Source of the DNA: Chryseobacterium sp.
GTDB lineage: Bacteria > Bacteroidota > Bacteroidia > Flavobacteriales > Weeksellaceae
Length of the DNA stretch: 64,000 nt
Direction: 5' to 3'
Assembly (NCBI GenBank): GCA_031277615.1
Contig: JAITMC010000024.1
Span: forward strand, 24,965-88,964
A program made the translations under genes and the position numbers. Below are positions 15,752 to 24,439 of the stretch, piece by piece. Numbering within the stretch: the first letter of the stretch is position 1; every line of letters starts with the position of its first letter. The notes under the pieces were generated by a model that saw only the letters and a list, made by a program, of their open reading frames with translations, searched no databases and was not told the DNA's origin.

Positions 15752-16876
15752 TTATACCATAAACAAATCGGAAGCAATGCCGTCGGCCATGAACCAGTGC
15801 TTTTCAGGAATTTTCAGATGGTTGTTTTCGGTGATTAAAATACCTTCCGCCAGCTTAGGTTTTGTCTCATTCTGAAAATGGTTAAGAATCCGGTCTGAAA
15901 ACTTGCTGTTCAGGCTTTCCAGATCCACCCCCCAGATCGTTCTCAAACCAATCATAATCATTTCATTGAACTGATCTTCCTGTGAAAGAATCTCCTCTTC
16001 TTTAGCCAACTCTTTCAAGCTGAGCTTTTTGATATACTGCTGATTATTGGCAACATTCCAGCTTCTGACATCATATCCGTTATAGGAATGAGCCGAAGGA
16101 CCAATTCCCAGATATTCCTTATATTTCCAGTACGCCGAATTATGTCTTGAATAAAAACCGGGTCTGGCAAAATTGGAAACTTCATAATGTTCAAAACCGT
16201 GATCTTTCAGGAAATCCGACAGATAATAAAATTCTCTGTTCTGCTCCTCCTCTTTAGGACTTTTAATTTTTCCTTTTGAAATCCAGTTCTCTAAAGCCGT
16301 TTTCGGTTCAACAGTTAAAGCATAAGAGGAAATATGAGGGACCTGCAGTTCTATTGTTTTGTTCAGATTTTCTTTCCAGATTTCCAGATTGGAAGTCGGC
16401 GAACCATAGATCAGGTCGATACTTAAATTTTCAAACCCAAAATCCTGAGCTCTTTTGATGGAACCTTCTGCTTCTGAAGCGTTATGAGCGCGGTTCATTA
16501 ATTTCAGGTCTTCATCAAAAAAACTCTGGGTTCCGATAGAAAGCCGGTTAACCGGCAGATGAGAAAGCTTTTTCAGAAAATTCTTATCAAGATCATCAGG
16601 GTTGGCCTCCAGGGTAATTTCAATATCTTTTTCAAAGCTGAAATGTTTCAGCACTTCATCAATCAGTGAACCGATTTCATCCGCAGAAAGAATGGAGGGA
16701 GTTCCGCCTCCGAAATATAATGACTGCAGGTTTTTATTCTGAAGCTCATCCTTTCTGAGCGTGATCTCCGCTTTCATGGCACGGAGCATTTCATCCTTGA
16801 AATTCAGGGAAGTGGAAAAATGAAAATTACAGTAGCTGCATTTCTGTCTGCAAAAAGGAACGTGAATATATATCAT
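15752..16876 (-). CDS. hemW: HemW-like radical SAM protein
   Basis: A 374-residue radical SAM protein once called oxygen-independent coproporphyrinogen III oxidase. The start MIYIHVPFC is followed by CxxxCxxC (C9, C13, C16), the 4Fe-4S/SAM site, then YFGGGTPS and RLSIGTQSF, the classic HemW pattern. The N-terminal CxxxCxxC has one residue different spacing from HemN, and HemW family members are now viewed as heme chaperones rather than oxidases; which applies here cannot be told from sequence. The ATG at 16876 is chosen: an in-frame TTG at 16906 lies in the upstream hairpin and next to a -7 box. Confidence 0.88.
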   Translation of the reverse strand: MIYIHVPFCRQKCSYCNFHFSTSLNFKDEMLRAMKAEITLRKDELQNKNLQSLYFGGGTPSILSADEIGSLIDEVLKHFSFEKDIEITLEANPDDLDKNFLKKLSHLPVNRLSIGTQSFFDEDLKLMNRAHNASEAEGSIKRAQDFGFENLSIDLIYGSPTSNLEIWKENLNKTIELQVPHISSYALTVEPKTALENWISKGKIKSPKEEEQNREFYYLSDFLKDHGFEHYEVSNFARPGFYSRHNSAYWKYKEYLGIGPSAHSYNGYDVRSWNVANNQQYIKKLSLKELAKEEEILSQEDQFNEMIMIGLRTIWGVDLESLNSKFSDRILNHFQNETKPKLAEGILITENNHLKIPEKHWFMADGIASDLFMV

Positions 16877-16882
16877 AAAAAA

Positions 16883-16911
16883 AGCTCTGAAAATTTCAGA
16901 GCTCAAATTTA
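16883..16911 (-). promoter_or_regulatory. Hairpin and -7 box just before hemW
   Basis: On the minus strand TAAATTTG (16911-16904) is followed directly by the inverted repeat AGCTCTGA...TCAGAGCT (16903-16883) and a T-run that runs into the hemW ATG. It looks like the terminator of the PorP/SprF gene overlapping the hemW promoter and leader. Confidence 0.6.
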
Positions 16912-16927
16912 TTTAAATTAAATCAGA

Positions 16928-17878
16928 TTAATATCTAAATCCTCTATGATTAATAAAGTTATCGAAGTTGTATCCAAGACCGATCATGAAGCTGTTTCCT
17001 CCATACTTCTGGATATCAGACATTCCGATGTTGTAACTTGCTCCCACCATAAATTTATTGAATCTAACTTTTACTACCGGAGCCACCTGCAGCTGCTGAC
17101 TGTCGAATCTGTTCTGTACAGTTCTGTAGCTTACCCCGAAAGAGAATGCGTTGATATCATTAAAGAATGTCGCCATAAGGTTGTAATCGATCATTCTTGT
17201 TGAGTTCGTATTCAGGTTGATTAAGGCAGACGGAGTAACATACATATTATCCGAGAAATGCCAGTCGTAGCCTAAGTTAAGGAAGAATTTAATCGGAGAA
17301 GGCTCAATTCCGTTAACGATTGCTTTGTCATTGCTTAAAGCAATATCGTTCACCGATACGGCTGCAAAAATATTTCTATACGTTGCCGCTGCTCCGAAGT
17401 TGGCATAGGCCATAAAGATATTCCCCTCTTTTCCGATCAATAACGGATCGTAACCGTCTTCAACATTTACAGAGGTGTAGTCAAAATTCATGTTATAGAG
17501 AGTAACACTGGTACCGAAAGAGAACTGATCCTTTCTTTCCCCTTCACTACTTAATGGAATAAAATAAGAAGCTCCAGCTGTAATACCTCCGGCAGATGTT
17601 GGTCCGTTACTGTCTCTGAAAACAGTAAGTCCTGCTCCCACTCTATCGAAAATGTTTCCATTAATCCCCACTGACTGTACGTTCGGAGATTCGCTGAACT
17701 TGTCAAATTGTTTGTGATAGTTGGCATTAAGCTGCACGTAATCGGTCTTTCCGTACTGAGCTGGGTTGAACAGGAAATCACCATCCAAAAGATATTGCTG
17801 ATAGTATGGTAGTGATTCTTGTGCTTTGTATGCATTCGACAAAAGAGCTAAACATACGATAGCATATAGTTTTCTCAT
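16928..17878 (-). CDS. PorP/SprF-family outer-membrane protein (T9SS-associated)
   Basis: A 316-residue outer-membrane protein with a signal peptide (ends YKAQ) followed by LPYYQQYLLDGDFLFNPAQYGK, the signature N-terminal segment of PorP/SprF proteins, then a barrel of 12-14 strands ending in a C-terminal FRY. PorP/SprF proteins are components or partners of the type IX secretion system and gliding machinery, often linked to specific large adhesins. No such adhesin is nearby, so this is a solitary copy. The ATG at 17878 is preferred to a TTG 18 nt upstream: a TATATTTG -7 box lies at 17909-17902 on this strand. Confidence 0.85.
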   Translation of the reverse strand: MRKLYAIVCLALLSNAYKAQESLPYYQQYLLDGDFLFNPAQYGKTDYVQLNANYHKQFDKFSESPNVQSVGINGNIFDRVGAGLTVFRDSNGPTSAGGITAGASYFIPLSSEGERKDQFSFGTSVTLYNMNFDYTSVNVEDGYDPLLIGKEGNIFMAYANFGAAATYRNIFAAVSVNDIALSNDKAIVNGIEPSPIKFFLNLGYDWHFSDNMYVTPSALINLNTNSTRMIDYNLMATFFNDINAFSFGVSYRTVQNRFDSQQLQVAPVVKVRFNKFMVGASYNIGMSDIQKYGGNSFMIGLGYNFDNFINHRGFRY

Positions 17879-17901
17879 AACAAATCTTGATTTCAATTCA
17901 A

Positions 17902-17909
17902 CAAATATA
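17902..17909 (-). promoter_or_regulatory. -7 box of the PorP/SprF gene (TATATTTG)
   Basis: Exact match to TAnnTTTG, 23 nt upstream of the ATG at 17878. It lies in the 51-nt gap after rluD, so the two genes are probably transcribed separately. Confidence 0.6.
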
Positions 17910-17929
17910 AAAAAATTCTCAATATATTT

Positions 17930-19012
17930 TTAGTTTTCCAAATAATTTCTCCATTTTTTTACAGCATCCTCCATATCTTTTGGCATTGGGCTCTCAAAAT
18001 ATAATTCCTTCTTCGTTGTAGGATGGATAAATCCTAATGTATGGGCATGTAAGGCATGTCTCGGCAGAATATCAAAAACATTCTTTATAAACTGCTTGTA
18101 TTTAGGCAGATTCACTCCTCTTAAAGGCGTATGGCCTTCGTACCGCTCATCATTGAACAAAGTATGTCCGATGTGTCTGAAATGCGCCCTGATCTGGTGG
18201 GTTCTTCCCGTTTCCAGCTTACATTCCACCCAGGTCATATATTTGAAGCGTTCCAATACCTTATAGTGGGTCACTGCATGTTTCCCCTGGCTGCCGTCTT
18301 CATATACAGACATCTGCATTCTGTTTTTAGGATGTCTTCCGATGTGGCCTTTTATGGTTCCTTCGTCTTCCTGAAGATTGCCCCATACAAAAGCCCAATA
18401 CAGCCTTTTCGTTGTTCTGTTGAAAAACTGTTTGGCCAGAAAGCTTAAAGCATATTCATTTTTAGCAATCACCAGCAGTCCGGACGTATCTTTATCGATA
18501 CGGTGAACAAGTCCTACCCTGTCCAGATCCGATTTCTGACCATTTTTTTCAAAATGAAAAGCAAGGGCATTCACCAGCGTTCCGTCCCAGTTTCCGAAAC
18601 CGGGATGTACCACCATCCCTGCTTCTTTATCTACAACGACAAGATCGTCATCTTCGTATATAATGTTTACAGGAATATCCTGTGGAATGATCACATTCTC
18701 TCTTGGCGGGCGGGCCAGAAGTACAGAAATCTGGTCTCCCGGTTTTACGCGGTAATTTTGTTTAACCGGAGTTCCGTTTACCATAACATTACCGGCACGA
18801 CAGGTCTGTGAAATCTTGTTCCTTGAAGAGTTCTGCCTGAATATCAAAAGGAATTTATCTATTCTGAGGGGTTCCTGCTTAGGATCTGCCGTAATATTCA
18901 GATGCTCATACAGGCCTTTGTTTTCCTCATCAATATCAATATTTTCAATACTGTCTATATTTCCGGAATCCAGCAATTCTTCGTCAAAAAAATCTTCGTT
19001 ATCTTCTGCCAT
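17930..19012 (-). CDS. rluD: RluD-like 23S rRNA pseudouridine synthase
   Basis: A 360-residue RluA/RluD-family enzyme. An acidic N-terminal extension (1-40) precedes an S4 RNA-binding domain (about 48-105) and the catalytic domain with HRIDKDTSGLLV (RxD aspartate near residue 172), followed by GRTHQIRAHF. RluD makes pseudouridines 1911, 1915 and 1917 in helix 69 of 23S rRNA; the exact target in this organism is inferred. It lies downstream of the PASTA gene on the same strand with a terminator between them. ddl is divergent beyond that; rluD-PASTA-ddl is a common Bacteroidota neighbourhood. Confidence 0.88.
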   Translation of the reverse strand: MAEDNEDFFDEELLDSGNIDSIENIDIDEENKGLYEHLNITADPKQEPLRIDKFLLIFRQNSSRNKISQTCRAGNVMVNGTPVKQNYRVKPGDQISVLLARPPRENVIIPQDIPVNIIYEDDDLVVVDKEAGMVVHPGFGNWDGTLVNALAFHFEKNGQKSDLDRVGLVHRIDKDTSGLLVIAKNEYALSFLAKQFFNRTTKRLYWAFVWGNLQEDEGTIKGHIGRHPKNRMQMSVYEDGSQGKHAVTHYKVLERFKYMTWVECKLETGRTHQIRAHFRHIGHTLFNDERYEGHTPLRGVNLPKYKQFIKNVFDILPRHALHAHTLGFIHPTTKKELYFESPMPKDMEDAVKKWRNYLEN

Positions 19013-19031
19013 TGTTCTGTTTTTTACACAA

Positions 19032-19061
19032 AAGGCCTCAACATCTTACAGTTGAAGCCTT
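19032..19061 (-). terminator. Terminator after the PASTA gene
   Basis: AAGGCCTCAAC (19032-19042) pairs with GTTGAAGCCTT (19051-19061) with one mismatch. A T-rich stretch follows on the minus strand. Confidence 0.55.
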
Positions 19062-19082
19062 ATTTTTTATAATAAGTGATTA

Positions 19083-20180
19083 CTATTCTACGACAACCTT
19101 TTTAGCTTTCGGCTTTTGAGCAGGCTGTTGACCTGTTGAGGAAGCTGCAGGTTTATTATTGCTATTTCCGGAAGGCTGGCTGCCCGTTGAAGAAGTTTTA
19201 GGCTTCTCTGTGGCCGAAGCTGCCGGTTTTGCCGGAGTCGTTGCTTTCGGAGCCTCTGTTTTTACGGGTTCAGGCCTTGGAGCTTCTCTCCTGGGAGCCG
19301 GTACAGCTGCAGGCGGATCATAGCTCGGAGTTTCATGCGTCGGGATTTCTTCATAACGCACCGGTGGTAATGAAGTATCTACTTTCATACGGTAAATGGA
19401 ATTCAGCTGCTCGATCTTGGCACCAAGTTCTGCAGGCGTTTTCTTACTCGCCCAAAGGTCGATCTGCATACCCTGATCTCTTACATCTCCGGATGCAGGA
19501 TCCTGATAATATACAATATCAGATTCATCTTTTCCTCCGTCTTCGTGCTCTACAAGCCCAACCTCAAACATACTCTTTGCAATAACGGCTCTCGCTTCTT
19601 TCACGGATAAACCTACTACGCTCGGAATGGAAATATTTCTCATAGGACCGGTTCCCACCACTACATCAATAGTAGAGAATCTCGGCAAACGGGCCCCCGG
19701 ATTTACAGCATTTCCTTTATATAATATCCTTAGAAGAGCATCTTTCTGAATACTCGGTTCAAAAATGGTATCCCCGATTTTAAGGCCTACCTGATCCAGT
19801 CTCTGGAAAGCAAGTCCTGAATATTTATTGATAACATCCGGAATGGTAATAGGTGCCCATGTTCTTGGGTTAACTACAATTCTTACCAATGATCCCGGCT
19901 TTACCCTTGAACTGGATAACGGATGCATCTTTAAAACCTGAAAAGGCTTAAACTTAGGATTGTATTCTGCGCTGTCCACTTCATATTCCAGTCCTGTATC
20001 TTCCAAAATCTTAACCGCATCATATACTGATTTATTAATAACATTGGGAACAGGAATCTCCTGGCCATGATTGGTGTGGTATTCCAGCCAGCGGAACGTA
20101 AGCCATACCAACCCCACAAAAACACCGATGGCCACTACTAAGTTCAGCAAAACTTTCCAATTGAAAAGTGATTTAAGCAT
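19083..20180 (-). CDS. Membrane-anchored PASTA-domain protein without kinase
   Basis: A 365-residue protein: short cytoplasmic N-terminus, one transmembrane helix (about 9-30), then three PASTA-like repeats (roughly 45-110, 115-185, 190-250) with the IPVPNVI and GLxxxVAxDxAxxxG-like pattern, and a Pro/Ala/Lys-rich tail from about 270. PASTA domains bind peptidoglycan stems. Bacteroidota have kinase-free PASTA proteins, unlike the PknB/StkP type; their job is unknown but their genes sit with cell-wall genes such as the divergent ddl. The ATG at 20180 is chosen because the frame upstream runs through a TATATTTG -7 box (20214-20207). Confidence 0.82.
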   Translation of the reverse strand: MLKSLFNWKVLLNLVVAIGVFVGLVWLTFRWLEYHTNHGQEIPVPNVINKSVYDAVKILEDTGLEYEVDSAEYNPKFKPFQVLKMHPLSSSRVKPGSLVRIVVNPRTWAPITIPDVINKYSGLAFQRLDQVGLKIGDTIFEPSIQKDALLRILYKGNAVNPGARLPRFSTIDVVVGTGPMRNISIPSVVGLSVKEARAVIAKSMFEVGLVEHEDGGKDESDIVYYQDPASGDVRDQGMQIDLWASKKTPAELGAKIEQLNSIYRMKVDTSLPPVRYEEIPTHETPSYDPPAAVPAPRREAPRPEPVKTEAPKATTPAKPAASATEKPKTSSTGSQPSGNSNNKPAASSTGQQPAQKPKAKKVVVE

Positions 20181-20206
20181 ACTTAAAAATACTTGAATTA
20201 TAACGG

Positions 20207-20214
20207 CAAATATA
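20207..20214 (-). promoter_or_regulatory. -7 box of the PASTA gene (TATATTTG)
   Basis: Exact TAnnTTTG match on the minus strand, 26 nt upstream of the ATG at 20180. It rules out the GTG start at 20249. Confidence 0.6.
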
Positions 20215-20306
20215 GCTAATAATTTTAGAATGCGCTTTTTATTTAACACATTTCATTTTCGTTTTTAAAATTTCGAGATTTCCCGTATTGCATGATATAA
20301 AATGAT

Positions 20307-20314
20307 TAAATTTG
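20307..20314 (+). promoter_or_regulatory. -7 box of ddl (TAAATTTG)
   Basis: Exact match to TAnnTTTG, 22 nt before the ATG at 20337. The PASTA and ddl promoters face outward from one ~150-nt interval. Confidence 0.6.
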
Positions 20315-20336
20315 CCTTAATTGATACTATATGGTT

Positions 20337-21323
20337 ATGAGCAAAAAAAGTGTTGCCGTTGTCATGGGAGGCTATTCTGACGAATATGTCGTTTCTTTAA
20401 AAAGCGGTCAGTTGATCTATGATTCTCTGGACAGAAATCTATATGATGTATATAAAGTAGTGATCCTTAAAGATGAATGGTATTTCTTAGGGGAAAATGA
20501 TCAGAAACTCGAAATCAACAGAGGAGATTTCTCGGTAACAACCGCTAGCGGTGAAGTTCTGAAATTTGATGTATGTTTCAACATTATCCACGGAACTCCC
20601 GGAGAAAACGGAATCCTTCAGGCGTACTGGGATGCCATTGGGCAAAAGTATACCGGATGCGGCTTCTATCAGAGTGCTTTAACGTTCAATAAAAAAGATA
20701 CCCTGGCGGTATTGTCTAAATATGGAGTTCCTTCTGCCAAAAGTATTTACCTGAGAAAAGGAGAAACCATCAATATTGATGAAATTACTGAAAGTCTCGG
20801 ACTTCCGCTTTTCGTTAAGCCTAACCAATCCGGCTCTTCACTGGGTATTTCTAAAGTAAAGGAAAAATCCGAACTGATGGCCGCTACCGAAGTAGCCTTT
20901 AAGGAAGATGATGAAATCCTGATCGAAAGCTTCCTGAACGGAATGGAAGTTTCTGTAGGGGTTATTGATTTCAAAGGTGAAACCATTGTGCTGGGAATCA
21001 CTGAAATTGTTCCTACCAATGAGTTTTTCGATTATGAAGCCAAATATGAGGGCGCTTCCGAAGAAATTACTCCTGCAAGAATTGATGACGCTACCAGACT
21101 GAGAGTGGAAGAAATTGCCAAAAGAGCCTACAATTCCCTTGGAATGAGCGGTTTTTCAAGAAGTGAATTCATCCTGATGGACGGGATTCCTTATATGCTT
21201 GAAATGAATACCAATCCCGGATTCTCTCCTGCCAGCATTCTGCCACAACAGGCAAGACATTACGGAATCTCCATTATGGATTTGTGTGGAAATGAAGTAG
21301 AAAAAGCGTTACAAAAAAAATAA
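20337..21323 (+). CDS. ddl: D-alanine--D-alanine ligase
   Basis: A 328-residue ATP-grasp ligase that joins two D-alanines for peptidoglycan. Motifs: VVMGGYSDEY near the N-terminus, the HGTPGENG segment, KPNQSGSSLGIS (ATP-grasp loop), EMNTNPGFSPASILPQQ at the C-terminus. The start at 20337 is preferred over the in-frame ATG at 20331 by two codons, since relatives start MSKKS; this is uncertain. coaD follows on the same strand after a strong hairpin. Confidence 0.92.
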   Translation: MSKKSVAVVMGGYSDEYVVSLKSGQLIYDSLDRNLYDVYKVVILKDEWYFLGENDQKLEINRGDFSVTTASGEVLKFDVCFNIIHGTPGENGILQAYWDAIGQKYTGCGFYQSALTFNKKDTLAVLSKYGVPSAKSIYLRKGETINIDEITESLGLPLFVKPNQSGSSLGISKVKEKSELMAATEVAFKEDDEILIESFLNGMEVSVGVIDFKGETIVLGITEIVPTNEFFDYEAKYEGASEEITPARIDDATRLRVEEIAKRAYNSLGMSGFSRSEFILMDGIPYMLEMNTNPGFSPASILPQQARHYGISIMDLCGNEVEKALQKK

Positions 21324-21329
21324 AATAAA

Positions 21330-21375
21330 AAGTCCTGCATCAGAAACTGTTATGAATATGTCTGATGCAGGACTT
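21330..21375. terminator. 15-bp perfect hairpin between ddl and coaD
   Basis: AAGTCCTGCATCAGA (21330-21344) pairs exactly with TCTGATGCAGGACTT (21361-21375) around a 16-nt loop, 21 nt before the coaD ATG. The T-rich flank lies on the minus strand, where no gene reads through it, so a simple ddl terminator is a poor fit. Confidence 0.6.
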
Positions 21376-21396
21376 AACATTTATAAATCATACAAC

Positions 21397-21861
21397 ATGA
21401 AAATTGCTGTTTTCCCGGGATCGTTTGATCCTATTACCCTGGGACATTATGATATTATAGAAAGAGCGGCTCCGCTTTTTGATAAGCTAATTATTGCAAT
21501 CGGGCAGAATTCCCAGAAAAAATATATGTTTCCGCTGGAAAAAAGAATGGAATTCATTCAAAATTCCGTTGCGGAATTTCCCAACGTAGAAGTTGATTAT
21601 TTTGAAGGATTAACGGTAGACTACTGTTTTGAAAAAAATGCCCAGTTTATTATCAGAGGATTGAGAAATCCCGCCGATTTCGAGTTTGAAAAGGCTATCG
21701 CCCACACCAACAGGACCCTGGCGCATAAAAAGCTGGAAACCGTATTTCTCCTGACTTCTTCCGGAAAATCATTCATCAGCAGCAGCATTGTTCGCGAAAT
21801 CATCAACCACGGCGGAGAATATGAACTGCTGGTTCCGGATTCGGTTAGGGTAGAAAAGTAA
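21397..21861 (+). CDS. coaD: Phosphopantetheine adenylyltransferase CoaD
   Basis: A 154-residue nucleotidyltransferase that adenylates 4'-phosphopantetheine in coenzyme A synthesis. It has PGSFDPITLGH (TxGH nucleotide motif near residue 15), the IIRGLRNPADFEFE segment and the ISSSIVREI motif near the end. The ATG at 21397 is the start; upstream in-frame codons lie inside the ddl-coaD hairpin. It sits downstream of ddl but the two may be uncoupled by the hairpin. Confidence 0.92.
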   Translation: MKIAVFPGSFDPITLGHYDIIERAAPLFDKLIIAIGQNSQKKYMFPLEKRMEFIQNSVAEFPNVEVDYFEGLTVDYCFEKNAQFIIRGLRNPADFEFEKAIAHTNRTLAHKKLETVFLLTSSGKSFISSSIVREIINHGGEYELLVPDSVRVEK

Positions 21862-22026
21862 TGATGAGTGATGAGCAATGGGTAATCAGTAATTTCCGCT
21901 TTATAGATTTACATCGGCGTTTGATATTTAATGAAGAAAAAATCTTACATTTAAAAGCACAATGTCAATTCGCGTTGAAATGGCATCATTTTTATTATCC
22001 ATTGCTCATTATTTATTACTCATCAT
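21862..22026. repeat. Imperfect long inverted repeat with GATGAGCAATGGGTAAT core
   Basis: ATGATGAGTG-ATGAGCAATGGGTAAT begins at 21861-21862 and its near reverse complement ends at about 22026 (ATTATCCATTGCTCAT...ACTCATCAT). They flank about 100 nt. A related sequence occurs near 63,829-63,858 and, in weaker form, near 44,940. It looks like remnants of a short dispersed repeat family. Confidence 0.65.
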
Positions 22027-22029
22027 CTT

Positions 22030-22662
22030 ATGCATGAACAGTTCAATTTCGCTATAGAAGTTCTCGGAACCATCTCCTTTGCCATGTCGGGAAGTTTTGC
22101 AGCTATGCAGAAACGCCTTGATCCGTTTGGAGTGCTCATTATTGCGTTTGTTACTTCCGTGGGCGGAGGTACAGTTAGAGATCTCCTTCTGGACATTCCT
22201 GTTTTCTGGATGCATGATCTGCTGATGTGTGCGCTGATTCTGATCACCGGAATATTTGCTATGGTTTTTAAATCAATTGAAAAGAATTTCAAGGTAACTC
22301 TGTTCATCTTCGACAGCTTCGGGCTTGGGCTTTTTACCATTATCGGAGTTCAGAAAGGCCTCAATGCAGGCATTCATCCGTTGATTTGTATTGCATTAGG
22401 AACCATTACCGGCTGTTTTGGGGGGATTATCCGGGATATACTGCTCAACAGAATCCCTCTGATCTTCAGAAAAGAAATCTATGCTACGGCATGTATTATG
22501 GGAGGGGCTGCATTTTTGTTGATGACAAAGTATACCCCACTTTCCTATACTTTTGTACAGATATTTACCATTTTACTCATTGTGGCCATCCGAACATTTG
22601 CCGTGAAATATCAGTGGCAGATGCCTAAATTTTATGGCTACGATCAGAATTCGGAGATGTAA
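22030..22662 (+). CDS. TRIC-type cation channel (YicG/UPF0126 family)
   Basis: A 210-residue inner-membrane protein made of two homologous three-helix halves plus a seventh helix. Each half carries the family's GGG/GG-x-x-RD motif: GGGTVRDLLL near residue 46 and GGIIRDILL near 131. Bacterial TRIC proteins form trimeric K+/cation channels. It is an isolated gene just downstream of a long inverted repeat. Confidence 0.85.
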   Translation: MHEQFNFAIEVLGTISFAMSGSFAAMQKRLDPFGVLIIAFVTSVGGGTVRDLLLDIPVFWMHDLLMCALILITGIFAMVFKSIEKNFKVTLFIFDSFGLGLFTIIGVQKGLNAGIHPLICIALGTITGCFGGIIRDILLNRIPLIFRKEIYATACIMGGAAFLLMTKYTPLSYTFVQIFTILLIVAIRTFAVKYQWQMPKFYGYDQNSEM

Positions 22663-22884
22663 ATTCGTTCCCGGAACTTTGGATCCCTGTTTTCACTATA
22701 ATTGTTACAGTTAAAAATTCACATCAATTAAATTATTATAGAAGTTTTTAAATTCATTTTCTTTTTTCGAAAAACAATTTTATTAAACAATTCAAAATCA
22801 CTGAAAATCAGCACAATAACCAACATATTTTTTCATTTCAAATAATTTTAACCCTATATTTAAAGTACTTTAAAATTAAATATT

Positions 22885-23733
22885 ATGAAAAAAATTATTT
22901 CTACTTTTTTATTAGTTTGCGCCATAGGAATTGTACCTCTACACGCACAACAGGAAGTGATTATAGGATCTGGAACAATAGAAAATAATGGCATGCCATT
23001 TACTAGAGCAGCACAAGTTGCAACAGAAATATTATATAACGGATCAGAAATCGGGATCCCTGGAACAATTACAGCAATAGGATGGAATATAAAATCGACC
23101 CCTTTTACCGGGCAGATAAACGCATCCATTTATATGAAAATGAGTAATCAAACTGAAGTAACCTCTTCTACAAGCCTAAATGGGTATACATTAGTCTATT
23201 CAGGAGACATTGATTGCAGTGCCACAGGCTGGCAGAATATCCGGCTCACTACACCCTTCGTATATGATGACCCCACAAAAAATTTAGTCTTTTTTATCAC
23301 TTCTAGTGCATCTGACAATATGTATAGCTATTCTCCTGCTTTCAATGCTAGTTCAGCCAATCGTAAACAAACCTATTATTCCAGTTTAAACTCAAGTTAT
23401 CCCTGGACCCCAACCAAAACAATGAGTCAATTAGGAAGAAGATCCAATATTAAGTTATACTTTCAAAATAATTTAAGCACAATTGATATCACAAAAAACA
23501 ATACTTTAAAAATATACCCCAATCCTGTTAAAGACAAACTGACTGTGTTAAACGAAGAAAACGTCACCTCTCTTGAACTGTATAATATGGCCGGGCAAAA
23601 GGTGACATCTACCTATTCTGACAACAAAAAAGAAATCTCCTGGGACCTTTCCCATATTCCAGCGGGAGATTATATCATCAAAATGACTGACAGAAATAAT
23701 TCGCCTAAGAGTATAAAAATAATCAAAGAGTAA
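22885..23733 (+). CDS. T9SS cargo protein with C-terminal sorting domain
   Basis: A 282-residue secreted protein. The signal peptide ends near LHAQQ (residue 22). The middle (30-195) has no recognised domain but is Ser/Thr/Asn-rich beta structure. Residues from about 205 form a type A T9SS sorting domain: KIYPNPVKDKL, LELYNMAGQKV, then WDLSHIPAGDYIIKM and a lysine-rich tail. It should be exported by the type IX system and attached or released outside. Base composition is more AT-rich than in neighbours. Function beyond secretion is unknown. A terminator follows. Confidence 0.85.
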   Translation: MKKIISTFLLVCAIGIVPLHAQQEVIIGSGTIENNGMPFTRAAQVATEILYNGSEIGIPGTITAIGWNIKSTPFTGQINASIYMKMSNQTEVTSSTSLNGYTLVYSGDIDCSATGWQNIRLTTPFVYDDPTKNLVFFITSSASDNMYSYSPAFNASSANRKQTYYSSLNSSYPWTPTKTMSQLGRRSNIKLYFQNNLSTIDITKNNTLKIYPNPVKDKLTVLNEENVTSLELYNMAGQKVTSTYSDNKKEISWDLSHIPAGDYIIKMTDRNNSPKSIKIIKE

Positions 23734-23740
23734 AAAATCA

Positions 23741-23773
23741 ATACAGCCGCTTCATAAAATGTAGCGGCTGTAT
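23741..23773 (+). terminator. Terminator of the T9SS cargo gene
   Basis: ATACAGCCGCT (23741-23751) pairs with AGCGGCTGTAT (23763-23773), followed by TTTTAAT. The opposite gene (ending at 23801) may also use it. Confidence 0.75.
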
Positions 23774-23800
23774 TTTAATATGTATTTTTAAGAGTTTCTA

Positions 23801-24370
23801 TTAAAAGAATTTCCCTCTCTGTCTCATGTTAGGATTATGCATATGCTTTTGCATCGTAGGCATTTTCAGCTGATCTTTCATCATTTTGATCTGATCCGTC
23901 ATCATTCCTGCACTGTCTAATCTTTTAGCTTCCTCAAGAAGTTTCTGCCCTTCCTGTTTTCTTCCTTTCGAAATAGCAGCAGCAGCAAGATTTAAAGTCG
24001 CCATTGCTCTGTCATGCTTCATATTCAATCCGTATTCCAAAGCTTTTTTCATTAATGGCTCTACTTTGGTAGGATGTGCCTGCGCTTGTGTTAACCCCAA
24101 TAAATAGTGGTAGTATCCGTATTGGGACTTGTGAAGCTGTGCCTGATAGTTGGTAATGTGATTTAACCACTCAGCAGCTTTCTCCATATTCTGTTTTCTC
24201 AGCTGCCAGAAGGCAAGAAGAATATATTCATTTTTAAAGAACAGTAAAATAGGCAGTGAAGCAAGAAGAAATACAACGATTCCCCAGCCTAAACTTCTGG
24301 TAAAGATCATCATATAAAGTCCCAAAAGGATCAGAACTGCCGCAATTACAATTTTTATATACTTATTCAT
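23801..24370 (-). CDS. Small inner-membrane protein with TPR-like repeat
   Basis: A 189-residue protein. Two close transmembrane segments (about 7-45) are followed by a cytoplasmic helical region with repeats of the LEEALKxxG/A type (55-145), consistent with one or two tetratricopeptide repeats, and a His/Met-rich tail with several MxxxM pairs (from 150). I do not recognise a named family. It may act as a scaffold or be of unknown role. It shares a strand with folA but the 69-nt gap gives no clear operon evidence. Confidence 0.6.
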   Translation of the reverse strand: MNKYIKIVIAAVLILLGLYMMIFTRSLGWGIVVFLLASLPILLFFKNEYILLAFWQLRKQNMEKAAEWLNHITNYQAQLHKSQYGYYHYLLGLTQAQAHPTKVEPLMKKALEYGLNMKHDRAMATLNLAAAAISKGRKQEGQKLLEEAKRLDSAGMMTDQIKMMKDQLKMPTMQKHMHNPNMRQRGKFF

Positions 24371-24439
24371 TATTCAGTTTTAGAAGTGCAAAGATAAAGA
24401 ATTTAGAGGTTAGATACCAGAACTTGGAAGTCAGAATTT

